9,433 bases of DNA from Candidatus Azambacteria bacterium (GTDB taxonomy: Bacteria > Patescibacteriota > Minisyncoccia > GWC2-36-17 > M10-OD1-4), in NCBI GenBank assembly GCA_016200995.1, contig JACQDS010000002.1:1-9433 (forward strand), in the 5' to 3' direction. Made by a program: the position numbers and the translations under genes. The notes under the pieces are model-generated. The model worked only from the letters and a program-made list of their open reading frames with translations, made no database searches and was not told where the DNA came from. Each line of letters starts with the position of its first letter. Position 1 is the stretch's first letter. Positions 1 through 6,648 of this stretch are shown here, piece after piece.

Positions 1-64
1 ACAAAGGCTCCTGACCCCATTAACCCTATATCATTCAAAACAAAGGCTCCTGACCCCATTAACC
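1..64. repeat. Two copies of a 25-bp direct repeat
   Basis: A 25-bp word beginning ACAAAGGCTCC and ending CCCATTAACC occurs identically at 1-25 and 40-64, separated by 14 bp, giving a 39-bp period. The window edge cuts the array, so the copy number is unknown. The 14-bp gap is too short for CRISPR spacers. The reverse complement contains GGGGTCAGGAGCC. That resembles GGGGTCAGG-type words I associate with sequences around REP-family (Y1) transposases, but that is memory only and no transposase is visible here. Confidence 0.85.
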
Positions 65-121
65 TCAGAATTTGAATTATTTGTATCAACTTGGCGTTAT
101 TTTAGGATAAATAACATTGTT

Positions 122-367
122 TTGGAGGGTAATGGCATTAAGCCGCATAAATTCATTTATTCATCACTTGGGAGTTTTTTAAAGAATAGAAGCGAACTCA
201 GCGGAGCGCAAGAACCGTTTACCAAAAAAGAAGAAGCTCTTGCCGATTTTAAGGAAGGAGATCTGATCATTGCGACATCTGATAAAAACGTGAAAAATAT
301 GACCTCGTTTGTCGCTCTTGAGATCTTGTTATTGCAAAAACCAAACTTACAAAATACTGGCAGGTAA
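122..367 (+). CDS. Hypothetical protein or gene remnant
   Basis: This is an 81-residue frame from a TTG codon to TAA. The family is not recognised. The sequence is hydrophilic in its first half, with an acidic and lysine-rich middle (PFTKKEEALADFKEGD), then a short hydrophobic stretch near the end (SFVALEILLLQ). It has no signal peptide or clear membrane helix. The same frame stays open upstream through both 25-bp repeats to the window edge, so it could be the tail of a longer or broken gene. A GGAGGG word at 124-129 lies inside the frame and does not help the TTG start. The amino-acid composition looks protein-like, but without a recognisable family it may be a fragment left beside the repeat array. 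Confidence 0.35.
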   Translation: MEGNGIKPHKFIYSSLGSFLKNRSELSGAQEPFTKKEEALADFKEGDLIIATSDKNVKNMTSFVALEILLLQKPNLQNTGR

Positions 368-408
368 GCTTGATTGCATAATGGCGTAAGAAGGAAGATC
401 GTTGTCGG

Positions 409-837
409 TTAAAGTTTCTTGCTTATCTCATCGCCGGAGACGAGTTTTTCGGTGACGGAAGGCTCTTCAACTTTGAAAAATGAGTAGGATATTGAAAGGA
501 CGCCCATATAATAAAAAACGTGTTCAAGCGTCAGGACTAATGTTTCGCCGAATTCTCCTTGAATTTTCCATATTATCTCAAAAACAAGCTCAGAGAGATG
601 GACGCCGGATAAAAGAATTATGCCTATAAAAAGGTATTCATAGCTTTCCGAAAAGTATCTTTTTATTGTTTGGTTTTTCGTCACTATGAATATTGAGAAA
701 AACGAAACAATGATGGCAAAAATATGTTCAAGTCCGAGGCTGGAAAATTCAGGATAAAAAAATAAAAGAAATGGTATCCCTATCAGGGATATGAGTATGA
801 ATATGATAAATAAGATGTTGATTATTCCGGATTTCAT
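409..837 (-). CDS. Four-helix integral membrane protein of unknown function
   Basis: From the ATG at 837 the protein is 142 residues. The frame can be extended to a TTG at 924, but the ATG sits just before the first hydrophobic helix and the added 29 residues look like translated intergenic DNA. Four hydrophobic segments lie at about residues 5-27, 38-53, 67-90 and 101-122, followed by a charged, probably cytoplasmic tail of about 20 residues. Histidines H38, H80 and H106 lie in helices 2, 3 and 4. Two sit in a repeated LEH tripeptide (36-38 and 104-106), and E83 lies one turn from H80. Buried His and Glu residues could bind a metal or haem, but this is speculation. I do not recognise the family. 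The gene is divergent from polA, with about 250 bp between the two starts. Confidence 0.7.
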   Translation of the reverse strand: MKSGIINILFIIFILISLIGIPFLLFFYPEFSSLGLEHIFAIIVSFFSIFIVTKNQTIKRYFSESYEYLFIGIILLSGVHLSELVFEIIWKIQGEFGETLVLTLEHVFYYMGVLSISYSFFKVEEPSVTEKLVSGDEISKKL

Positions 838-865
838 TTTTTTAAATAAAAATAATTCTCTATTG

Positions 866-871
866 ATTTTA
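866..871 (-). promoter_or_regulatory. Possible -10 box for the membrane protein gene
   Basis: On the minus strand this reads TAAAAT, five of six matches to TATAAT, about 28 nt upstream of the ATG at 837. No convincing -35 box is seen at 16-18 nt spacing, so support is weak in this AT-rich DNA. Confidence 0.25.
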
Positions 872-963
872 ACATAAAAAATTAACAAAAGACATAGGTT
901 GTATTGATGTCTAAAGAAACGCAAGCCTTATTTTTTCTATTAAATAATGGTAAGATGGAGGGT

Positions 964-1032
964 ATGAATCCCGTTAGAAGCAGGTCGCGGTCATTGCTTT
1001 TTATCGGGCATTATATTTCTATAAGTTTTTAA
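964..1032 (+). other. Short leader ORF, hybrid of old polA start and inserted element
   Basis: A 22-codon frame starts at ATG 964 directly after GGAGGGT (957-963) and ends at TAA 1030-1032. It begins Met-Asn, the same first two residues as the conserved polA start at 1086, then continues into the inserted element (PVRSRSRSLLFIG). It is best read as the displaced original polA start running into foreign sequence. Whether ribosomes still use it is unknown. The spacing from GGAGG to the ATG is short. Confidence 0.4.
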
Positions 1033-1085
1033 TTTTTATAATTTACATAAACTTATTGTTTATGGCGACCACGGCTTCTAACGGG
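970..1085. mobile_element. Putative 116-bp MITE-like element inserted at the polA start codon
   Basis: The ends are perfect 12-bp inverted repeats, CCCGTTAGAAGC at 970-981 and GCTTCTAACGGG at 1074-1085. A second matching block lies just inside them (GGTCGC 983-988 with GCGACC 1065-1070). The interior (989-1064) is AT-rich and holds no substantial ORF. The element is flanked on both sides by ATGAAT (964-969 and 1086-1091), which has the form of a 6-bp target-site duplication. Taking the element and one copy out gives GGAGGGT-ATGAATAAG, a natural polA start with a Shine-Dalgarno-like word. It has no transposase, so it would be non-autonomous. The family is not recognised. An alternative is a chance or regulatory inverted repeat, but the flanking duplication argues against it. 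Confidence 0.6.
1037..1042 (+). promoter_or_regulatory. TATAAT box upstream of polA, inside the inserted element
   Basis: A perfect TATAAT lies 19 nt before the ATG at 1062 and 43 nt before the ATG at 1086. No good -35 box is seen 16-18 nt upstream. If used, the transcript would start near 1049 and would omit the left arm of the inverted repeat, so the RNA could not form the long hairpin. In such AT-rich DNA the match could be chance. Confidence 0.35.
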
Positions 1086-3665
1086 ATGAATAAGAAAAAG
1101 CTTGTTTTAATAGATTCAAACGCTCTTGTTCACAGGGCTTTTCACGCTTTGCCGCCGCTCAGTTCTCAAAGTGGCGAGCTGACAAACGCGGTTTATGGCT
1201 TCACGAGTATTTTGTTTAAAGTGATAAATGAGATAAAGCCAGATTATTTGGTGGCTTGCTTTGACTTGCCAAAGCCAACTTTTAGGCATAAAGAGTTTGA
1301 AGAGTACAAAGCTCACAGAGCGAAAACGCCGGAGGATCTGGTGCCTCAATTTGCAAAGGTCAAGGAGGTCTTGCGGGCTTTTGAGATCCCGATATTTGAA
1401 AAAGAGGGTTTTGAGGCGGATGATCTTTTGGGGACGATCTCGCTTTTGGTTAAAAATGGACACCCTGATATCCAGACGATAATTTTGACCGGAGATCTGG
1501 ATACGCTTCAGCTTGTTGATGATAAAAATACCATAGTTTACACATTGAAGAAAGGAATAACGGATGTCGTGATCTACGATGAAAAAGCTGTGATGGACAG
1601 ATACGGCCTCAAGCCGGACCAGATGATTGATTTTAAAGGTCTTAAGGGCGACCCATCGGACAATATACCGGGGGTTCCTGGGTTTGGCGACAAAACGACA
1701 ACCAATATCTTGCTGGAATACGGCACACTTGAAAATATTTACGAGAATATCGGCGTAATCCCAAAAAAACTAAGCGATAAGCTTTTGGAATATAAAGATC
1801 AGGCATTTTTTTCCAAAAAACTGGCGACGATAAAAAGAGATGTCGGTTTGGAATTTGATATCAAAAAAGCTGAATTTGGAGAATATGACAAAGAGAAGGT
1901 CATAAAACTTTTCCGCGAGCTTAATTTTTTCACGCTCATATCAAGGCTTAATTTAAAAGGCGCTGCAGAAAAAAAAGAGGATAGAAAGGATCTAAAAATA
2001 TCCGAGATCGACGATGATCTCAAAGAAAAATTGAAAAAAGCCGATTTTGCCGCCGTTTCATTAAATGACCAAAAGGCGGCTTTTTGTCTTGATGAGAGCT
2101 TTGTTGCGACCGCCTCTTTTTTGGAAGCCAAAGACATCTTGGAAGATGAGAAAATAAAAAAAGCCGGATTTGACTTGAAAAATATGATAAAAAAATTGCG
2201 TGAAGATGGTATTGATATGAAGGGCGAATACTTTGATGTTATGCTCGCAAGCTACCTTCTGTCCCCGGGGCTCAGGAGCTATTCTTTGGGGAAAACGGTT
2301 CTTCAGGAACTTGGTGATGATCTTGACGGAGAAGCGATGAAGGGAAAAGAAGCTTTTTATGTTTTTTTGGTCAAAGAGAAGCTTGAAAAAAAACTCAAGC
2401 AGGCAGATATTTCAGAGATATTTTTCAAGATCGAGATGCCTCTTTTGCGGATCCTTGCGGATATGGAAACAGCCGGCATCGGCGTTGACGCGAGAAAGAT
2501 GAAAGAGCTCTCGCTCAAGCTTGAGAAAAAGATAAAAGAAAAAGAAAAAATAATTTACAGGCTTGCCGGCAGCAAGGAATTTAATATCAACTCGCCGGCG
2601 CAGCTTGGACCGATCATTTTTGACAGGCTGAAGATCCAGAAAGAAGCAAAGATCAAAAAGACAAAAACCGGCGCGTATGCAACTGGCGAGGAGGAGCTTG
2701 TAAAATACAAAAAAAACCACAAAATAGTGGAGGAGATCTTGGAATACAGGGAGCTCGCAAAACTCAAGAGCACTTATGCGGACGCGATCTTGAGCTTGAT
2801 AGACGAAAAAACGAACAGGATCCACACAACATACAACCAAGCCGGCACCGCCACCGGCAGACTTTCTTCTCTGGAGCCGAATATGCAGAATATCCCGCAA
2901 AAAGGAGAGTTTGCTTCAGATATAAGAGAGGCTTTTGTGGCCGGCGAAGGTTTTAGTTTTGTCGCTTTTGATTATTCACAGATAGAACTAAGGATAATCG
3001 CTCACCTTTCTCAAGATGAAAAGATGATGGGGGTTTTTAAAGCCGGCGGTGATATACATACAAAGACGGCGATGGAGATAATGGGTGTTTTGGAAAAAGA
3101 GGTGACTACAGAGATGCGCAGAATGGCAAAGGTTCTGAATTTTGGGATCCTGTTTGGGATGAGCGTGAAGGGCTTTTCCGAAGCGGCGGATGTTGATATG
3201 GCAACGGCTAAAAAATTCATTGAGGAATATTTTTTAAAGTTTGAAAAAGTGAAAAAATTCATAGACAAAACGATAGCGGATGCCAAAAAAACCGGCTATA
3301 CGAAAACCGAACTTGGCAGGAAAAGATGGCTGCCGGATCTAAAAAGCCAAAATTGGATATTGCGAAATGCGGCGGAAAGAATGGCGCAGAATATGCCGGC
3401 TCAAGGGCTTGAGGCGGATATGCTGAAACTTGCAATGATAAAAGTGGATGAAGAGGTTTTGCGAAAGCAAAAAGATGAAGAAATAAAAATGCTTCTTCAG
3501 GTTCATGATGAGTTAGTTTTTGAGATAAAAGATGATATAATAATTGATGTAGCCGGAAAAATCAGATCATTGATGGAAGGCGCGTATAAGCTAAGCGTGC
3601 CTGTGGTTGTTGATGTGAAGGCGGGGAAGAATTTATCCGATATGCGCTCTCTGAATTTGTCATAA
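1086..3665 (+). CDS. polA: DNA polymerase I, proofreading domain decayed
   Basis: This family A polymerase fills gaps and removes RNA primers in replication and repair. From ATG 1086 it has 859 residues. The 5' nuclease domain (about 1-290) shows LVLIDSN (D10), D60, EADD (E110, D112, D113), GDLD (D137, D139) and the helix-hairpin-helix GDPSDNIPGVPGFG (D189, D192). The 3'-5' exonuclease-like domain (about 302-440) lacks the catalytic acids: FAAVSLND replaces the usual FDTE, KNM replaces KYD, and no YxxxD is seen. The polymerase domain has motif A with D629, the O-helix RRMAKVLNFG (R678, K682, F686) and motif C VHDE (D808, E809). F690 stands where E. coli has Tyr766. The start at 1086 matches the family N-terminus. 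ATG 1062 and TTG 1056 would add 8-10 residues encoded by the inserted element. Confidence 0.95.
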   Translation: MNKKKLVLIDSNALVHRAFHALPPLSSQSGELTNAVYGFTSILFKVINEIKPDYLVACFDLPKPTFRHKEFEEYKAHRAKTPEDLVPQFAKVKEVLRAFEIPIFEKEGFEADDLLGTISLLVKNGHPDIQTIILTGDLDTLQLVDDKNTIVYTLKKGITDVVIYDEKAVMDRYGLKPDQMIDFKGLKGDPSDNIPGVPGFGDKTTTNILLEYGTLENIYENIGVIPKKLSDKLLEYKDQAFFSKKLATIKRDVGLEFDIKKAEFGEYDKEKVIKLFRELNFFTLISRLNLKGAAEKKEDRKDLKISEIDDDLKEKLKKADFAAVSLNDQKAAFCLDESFVATASFLEAKDILEDEKIKKAGFDLKNMIKKLREDGIDMKGEYFDVMLASYLLSPGLRSYSLGKTVLQELGDDLDGEAMKGKEAFYVFLVKEKLEKKLKQADISEIFFKIEMPLLRILADMETAGIGVDARKMKELSLKLEKKIKEKEKIIYRLAGSKEFNINSPAQLGPIIFDRLKIQKEAKIKKTKTGAYATGEEELVKYKKNHKIVEEILEYRELAKLKSTYADAILSLIDEKTNRIHTTYNQAGTATGRLSSLEPNMQNIPQKGEFASDIREAFVAGEGFSFVAFDYSQIELRIIAHLSQDEKMMGVFKAGGDIHTKTAMEIMGVLEKEVTTEMRRMAKVLNFGILFGMSVKGFSEAADVDMATAKKFIEEYFLKFEKVKKFIDKTIADAKKTGYTKTELGRKRWLPDLKSQNWILRNAAERMAQNMPAQGLEADMLKLAMIKVDEEVLRKQKDEEIKMLLQVHDELVFEIKDDIIIDVAGKIRSLMEGAYKLSVPVVVDVKAGKNLSDMRSLNLS
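2049..2085 (+). other. Terminator-like hairpin inside polA
   Basis: GCCGCC at 2049-2054 pairs with GGCGGC at 2075-2080, followed at once by five T (2081-2085). The loop is 20 nt, longer than typical for a strong intrinsic terminator. It lies in the codons of the decayed exonuclease domain and may be chance. Confidence 0.25.
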
Positions 3666-3668
3666 TTT

Positions 3669-3845
3669 ATGGACGGACAAAACGAACAAAAGCCAAAGCG
3701 TTTTTTCTTGGGCAGGACGATATTTCTTGCTGTGCTTTTTATAATCATACTCAATTTCATTTTTTTAGCGCCGTCGCTGAATGAAATAAAAGACAGGGTT
3801 TATGAGCATCAGATAGAGATAACGGAAAGAATCATAACAAAGTAA
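3669..3845 (+). CDS. Sensor histidine kinase, N-terminal fragment (before the frame break)
   Basis: The ATG lies 3 nt after the polA stop, so the two genes are probably co-transcribed. The 58-residue frame has a short basic cytoplasmic start (NEQKPKRFF), one membrane helix at about residues 12-34, and the beginning of an extracytoplasmic helix (LNEIKDRVYEHQIEITERI). It ends at TAA 3843-3845. The kinase continues in the -1 frame from about 3842, so this is the first part of one gene. Joining the frames at 3842 gives about 616 residues. The break may be a real inactivating deletion, a programmed -1 shift, or a sequence error. Together with the next entry it forms a normal membrane sensor kinase. 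Confidence 0.6.
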   Translation: MDGQNEQKPKRFFLGRTIFLAVLFIIILNFIFLAPSLNEIKDRVYEHQIEITERIITK

Positions 3846-4012
3846 ATACATCGCATTATGTAGTAGCTTCAAAAGTCGTATCTTTTGATGATGTCGGGAA
3901 AAAGGGCGTTATCTACATAAAGCTTAATCTTGGCGAAGATCTGAAGAACTACGCGGATCATTTAAAAAATACAGAAAACGAATTTGTTTATATAGTTGAT
4001 AGCTTTGGGTCT

Positions 4013-5518
4013 GTGATAGACCACTATGACGGGTCAAAAATAGGAAAAAGCATATATGATCTTAATTATATAAAAAGAGATTTCACAGGAGATCTTTATG
4101 TAAACAACGGAACTTATTCTTCAAAAGAAGGAAAAAACAGCGATGTGGAATATGAGTTTCAAGAAACTTACAAAAATAATGCCGGCGAAAAAATGCAGGC
4201 GACGGGCCGCTTTGTCGGGTCTTTGGGTGTAGCGGTCGTTATAGAGGAATTTTACAGCGATGCTTGGAAGGCTTGGAGGCAGGTCTTGATGCTTTCCACT
4301 ATCGGCATAGCTATGTTTGCGCTTCTTTCAATCTTCCTTGTCAAAAACACCATATCTTTGACATATATTTCCAATGAGCTTTTAAAAAGAAAAAAGCATA
4401 CGGAGGTCATAGTCTCAAATCTGATAAACGGCATCATTCAATACGATTCTGATTTTAGAGTGCTTCTTATAAATCCAATGGCGGAAAGCATGCTCGGTGT
4501 GAAAAGAGAGGATATAATAGGCAAGCAGATAAACACCAATCTTTTAAATGTGGATCCAAAATATGAATCGTTGGTCAAGGTTTTGTATCCGGCTCTTTCC
4601 GATGATGTCAGAAGGATCCCTTCGGAAAACGGCAAACCGAAGGTTTTTGAGATAAAGATCACAAAACCTCTTGAGATGGAGCTTCAAGTGACGACCATTT
4701 CAATACATGACAGAAGCGGAATAGTGAACGGTTATGTGAAAGTTTTAAGGGACATTTCCAGAGAAAAGGCGATATCAAAAACAAAGTCGGAATTCATATC
4801 CGTGGCGGCGCACCAGCTGAGAACACCCCTCTCGGCCATCAAGTGGATATTTAAGATGCTTATGGACGGTGATGTCGGCGCGCTTTCAAAAGAACAGAAA
4901 GAATTTTTGCAGAAAGGCTACGATTCAAATGAAAGGATCATTCAGCTGGTCGGCGATATGTTGAATGTCGCAAGGATTGAAGAGGGAAGATTCGGCTACG
5001 AATTTTATTATGTGGATGTGATCGAACTGATAAAGAAAAATATCAAAACGATGGGTCTGAAAGCGGAGGAGAAAAACATCAAGCTGGAATTTGAAGGCCC
5101 GAAAGACGAGATTAAGCCGATCAAGATAGACCCGGCGAGAATAGAGCTTGTCATACAAAATCTTTTGGATAATGCTTTAAAATATACGCAAAAAAATGGT
5201 AATATTTCAGTGAAGATAGAAAAAGCCGACAACTCATTTGTAAAGATCAGTGTTAAGGATTCCGGGGTTGGAATTCCAAAGGATCAACGGGAGAGGCTTT
5301 TCACCAAGTTTTTCCGCGGTTCAAATGTCATCAAGATGCAAACGGAAGGCACCGGCCTCGGGCTTTTTATAACCAGGAACATCGTTAAAAGGCATGGTGG
5401 AGATATTAGAGTTGAGTCTGAAAGTGGATCCGGAACGACATTTTCTTTCACTCTTCCGCTGGATGAATCATTGATACCAAGTAAAGAGAGCGATATGTCG
5501 GATGCGATCTCCCTTTAG
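4013..5518 (+). CDS. Membrane sensor histidine kinase, main part (PAS-HisKA-HATPase)
   Basis: This half autophosphorylates on histidine and would pass phosphate to a response regulator, none of which is in the window. The frame is open from 3806. GTG 4013 is only the first usable start codon and falls in the middle of the extracytoplasmic sensor domain, so it is unlikely to be the natural start. Numbering from 4013: rest of the Cache-like sensor domain 1-85, second membrane helix about 91-110, PAS domain about 130-250 (INPMAESMLGVKREDIIG), HisKA 257-325 with AAHQLRTPLSAIKW (phosphoacceptor H267), and HATPase 370-485 with N box QNLLDNALKYT, G1 DSGVGIP, F box KFFRG and G2 GTGLGLFITR. The catalytic parts look intact. 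There is no attached receiver domain, so it is a classical kinase. The signal sensed is unknown. Confidence 0.88.
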   Translation: MIDHYDGSKIGKSIYDLNYIKRDFTGDLYVNNGTYSSKEGKNSDVEYEFQETYKNNAGEKMQATGRFVGSLGVAVVIEEFYSDAWKAWRQVLMLSTIGIAMFALLSIFLVKNTISLTYISNELLKRKKHTEVIVSNLINGIIQYDSDFRVLLINPMAESMLGVKREDIIGKQINTNLLNVDPKYESLVKVLYPALSDDVRRIPSENGKPKVFEIKITKPLEMELQVTTISIHDRSGIVNGYVKVLRDISREKAISKTKSEFISVAAHQLRTPLSAIKWIFKMLMDGDVGALSKEQKEFLQKGYDSNERIIQLVGDMLNVARIEEGRFGYEFYYVDVIELIKKNIKTMGLKAEEKNIKLEFEGPKDEIKPIKIDPARIELVIQNLLDNALKYTQKNGNISVKIEKADNSFVKISVKDSGVGIPKDQRERLFTKFFRGSNVIKMQTEGTGLGLFITRNIVKRHGGDIRVESESGSGTTFSFTLPLDESLIPSKESDMSDAISL

Positions 5519-5524
5519 CATATA

Positions 5525-5553
5525 TTGACACGGCGCTTGCCATAAAGTAAGCT
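5525..5553 (+). promoter_or_regulatory. Promoter for the redox/metal-transport operon, probably leaderless
   Basis: A perfect TTGACA (-35) at 5525-5530 is followed after 17 nt by TAAGCT at 5548-5553, which matches four of six -10 positions. Transcription would begin close to 5560, almost at the ATG at 5562. The mRNA would then have essentially no leader, which fits the lack of a Shine-Dalgarno sequence. It separates this operon from the kinase gene ending at 5518. Confidence 0.6.
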
Positions 5554-5561
5554 GTTAAACT

Positions 5562-5840
5562 ATGAAAAAGAAAAAAGCAAAAAAGAAGATCATAAAAAAA
5601 GCGAAAAAAACGGTAAAAAAGCCTGAGAAAAAATCTCTAAAAATCGGGGAAATAAAAAAAGATATGACGATCTCCGAAGTCGTAAAAAGATATCCGCAGA
5701 CAATAGAGGTTTTTTTCAACTACGGCTTGCATTGCGTCGGCTGTTTTGCGGCGGAATTTGACACTATAGAGTCCGGAGCGAGGGTTCACAATGTCAATGT
5801 TGAACATATTTTGTTTGATCTAAATGAGAAAATAAAATGA
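5562..5840 (+). CDS. DUF1858-type redox-disulfide protein with lysine-rich N-terminus
   Basis: The protein has 92 residues. Residues 1-33 are dominated by lysine. Residues 35-90 form a DUF1858 domain (also known as the hybrid-cluster-protein-associated redox disulfide domain): MTISEVVKRYPQTIEVF, then GLHCVGC with C58 and C61, then the typical FDTIESGARVHNV. The family is small and cytoplasmic, and the CxxC pair is expected to form a reversible disulfide or bind a ligand. The exact role is not established. The lysine tail is not part of the domain and might bind nucleic acid or membrane. An internal ATG at residue 35 would give the bare domain. The stop overlaps the ABC ATPase start by 4 nt (ATGA), which suggests translational coupling and a link to metal transport. 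Confidence 0.88.
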   Translation: MKKKKAKKKIIKKAKKTVKKPEKKSLKIGEIKKDMTISEVVKRYPQTIEVFFNYGLHCVGCFAAEFDTIESGARVHNVNVEHILFDLNEKIK

Positions 5841-6559
5841 GCGGAATTTTAGAAGTGAAAAATTTATCTGTCAGCTATGATGGCACGCCTGTTGTCAGCA
5901 ATATCTCTTTTTCTTTGGATGAGGGAAGGTCTCTGGCTTTGCTTGGACCAAATGGCGCCGGCAAGTCAACTATATTTAAAGCCATTTTGGGGCTTATCGC
6001 TTATAAAGGCGAGATAAATTGGATAAAAAAGCCAAGCATAGGCTTTGTTCCGCAGAGATTTGATTTTGATAAAAATATTCCGATGACGGTAATGGAATTT
6101 ATGCTTTTGCACGCCGATGTGAAGTTCGGCTTCTGGTTTCCGAAAAAAGAGATATTGGAAGATATTGAAAAATCTCTGAATTATGTCAATGCGAAAAAGC
6201 ATTTGAACAGAAAAATAGGAGATCTTTCATCCGGAGAGTTTCAAAGGGTTTTGATAGCAAGGGCGCTTTTTGGCAAGCCGAATGTCATGCTTTTTGACGA
6301 GCCGACGGCGGATATAGATGTTGAAGGGGAGATGACGATCTACCCGCTTCTTAAAAAGCTTTCAAAAGAGCTTTCTTTTACGCTTGTTTTGATATCGCAC
6401 GACCTGAATGTCGTTTATGATTTTGCCGATGAAGTGATATGCTTGAATAAGAAAATGATGTGTGTCGGCGCGCCAAAAGTCGTTTTGACCCCTGACCAGC
6501 TCAATCAACTTTACGGTGAGGGTGTGGGATTTTACGTTCACCACAATCATAAACTTTGA
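5837..6559 (+). CDS. Metal-type ABC transporter ATP-binding protein (ZnuC/MntB-like)
   Basis: At 240 residues this is the usual size for the ATPase of zinc, manganese or iron importers, and it powers the permease encoded next. Motifs are Walker A GPNGAGKST (37-45), Q-loop VPQ (Q73), signature LSSGE (130-134), Walker B VMLFDE (D154, E155) and switch histidine H188 in LISHD. The C-terminus is histidine-rich (YVHHNHKL), as often seen in metal-transport ATPases. Its start overlaps the stop of the DUF1858 gene. The following permease belongs to the ABC-3 metal family, which supports the substrate class. Zinc, manganese and iron cannot be told apart here. No solute-binding protein gene is in the window. 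The last codons lie in a 16-bp inverted repeat. Confidence 0.92.
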   Translation: MSGILEVKNLSVSYDGTPVVSNISFSLDEGRSLALLGPNGAGKSTIFKAILGLIAYKGEINWIKKPSIGFVPQRFDFDKNIPMTVMEFMLLHADVKFGFWFPKKEILEDIEKSLNYVNAKKHLNRKIGDLSSGEFQRVLIARALFGKPNVMLFDEPTADIDVEGEMTIYPLLKKLSKELSFTLVLISHDLNVVYDFADEVICLNKKMMCVGAPKVVLTPDQLNQLYGEGVGFYVHHNHKL

Positions 6560-6626
6560 ATTACAAAACATCATCTGCTTCGTTCCGCCTCCGTGCCTCG
6601 CATCTGACGCTTTGTAATTCAAAGTT
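6552..6626. repeat. 75-bp palindromic element between ATPase and permease genes
   Basis: Perfect 16-bp inverted arms, AACTTTGAATTACAAA at 6552-6567 and TTTGTAATTCAAAGTT at 6611-6626, enclose 43 bp that are more GC-rich than the surroundings. The left arm covers the ATPase stop codon (6557-6559). ATAAA occurs just outside on both sides (6549-6553 and 6627-6631), but it overlaps one arm and is not a clean target duplication. It could be a small dispersed palindromic repeat or an RNA stem that modulates expression of the downstream permease. The stem is AT-rich, and no strong U-tract follows immediately, so it is not a typical terminator. Confidence 0.7.
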
Positions 6627-6648
6627 ATAAAAGTTAATTTTTGATAAT

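Noticed and set aside
1..64. CRISPR array
   Set aside because: Only two repeats, with a 14-bp gap that is too short for spacers, and no cas gene in the window.
964..1091. Riboswitch or attenuator leader for polA
   Set aside because: The inverted arms are about 90 nt apart around an AT-rich, unstructured loop. The 6-bp flanking duplication and the restored empty site fit an insertion better.
2412..2900. Minus-strand ORF of 162 codons inside polA
   Set aside because: polA is clearly conserved in the same DNA. The opposite frame is a by-product of codon use.
5536..5553. Small hairpin after the kinase gene as a terminator
   Set aside because: GCTTGC/GTAAGC is a short, imperfect stem with no T-run, and it coincides with the promoter of the next operon.
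6362..6622. Minus-strand ORF of 86 codons
   Set aside because: It lies over the ABC ATPase on the opposite strand, and its first codons come from the palindromic element. It shows no family features.
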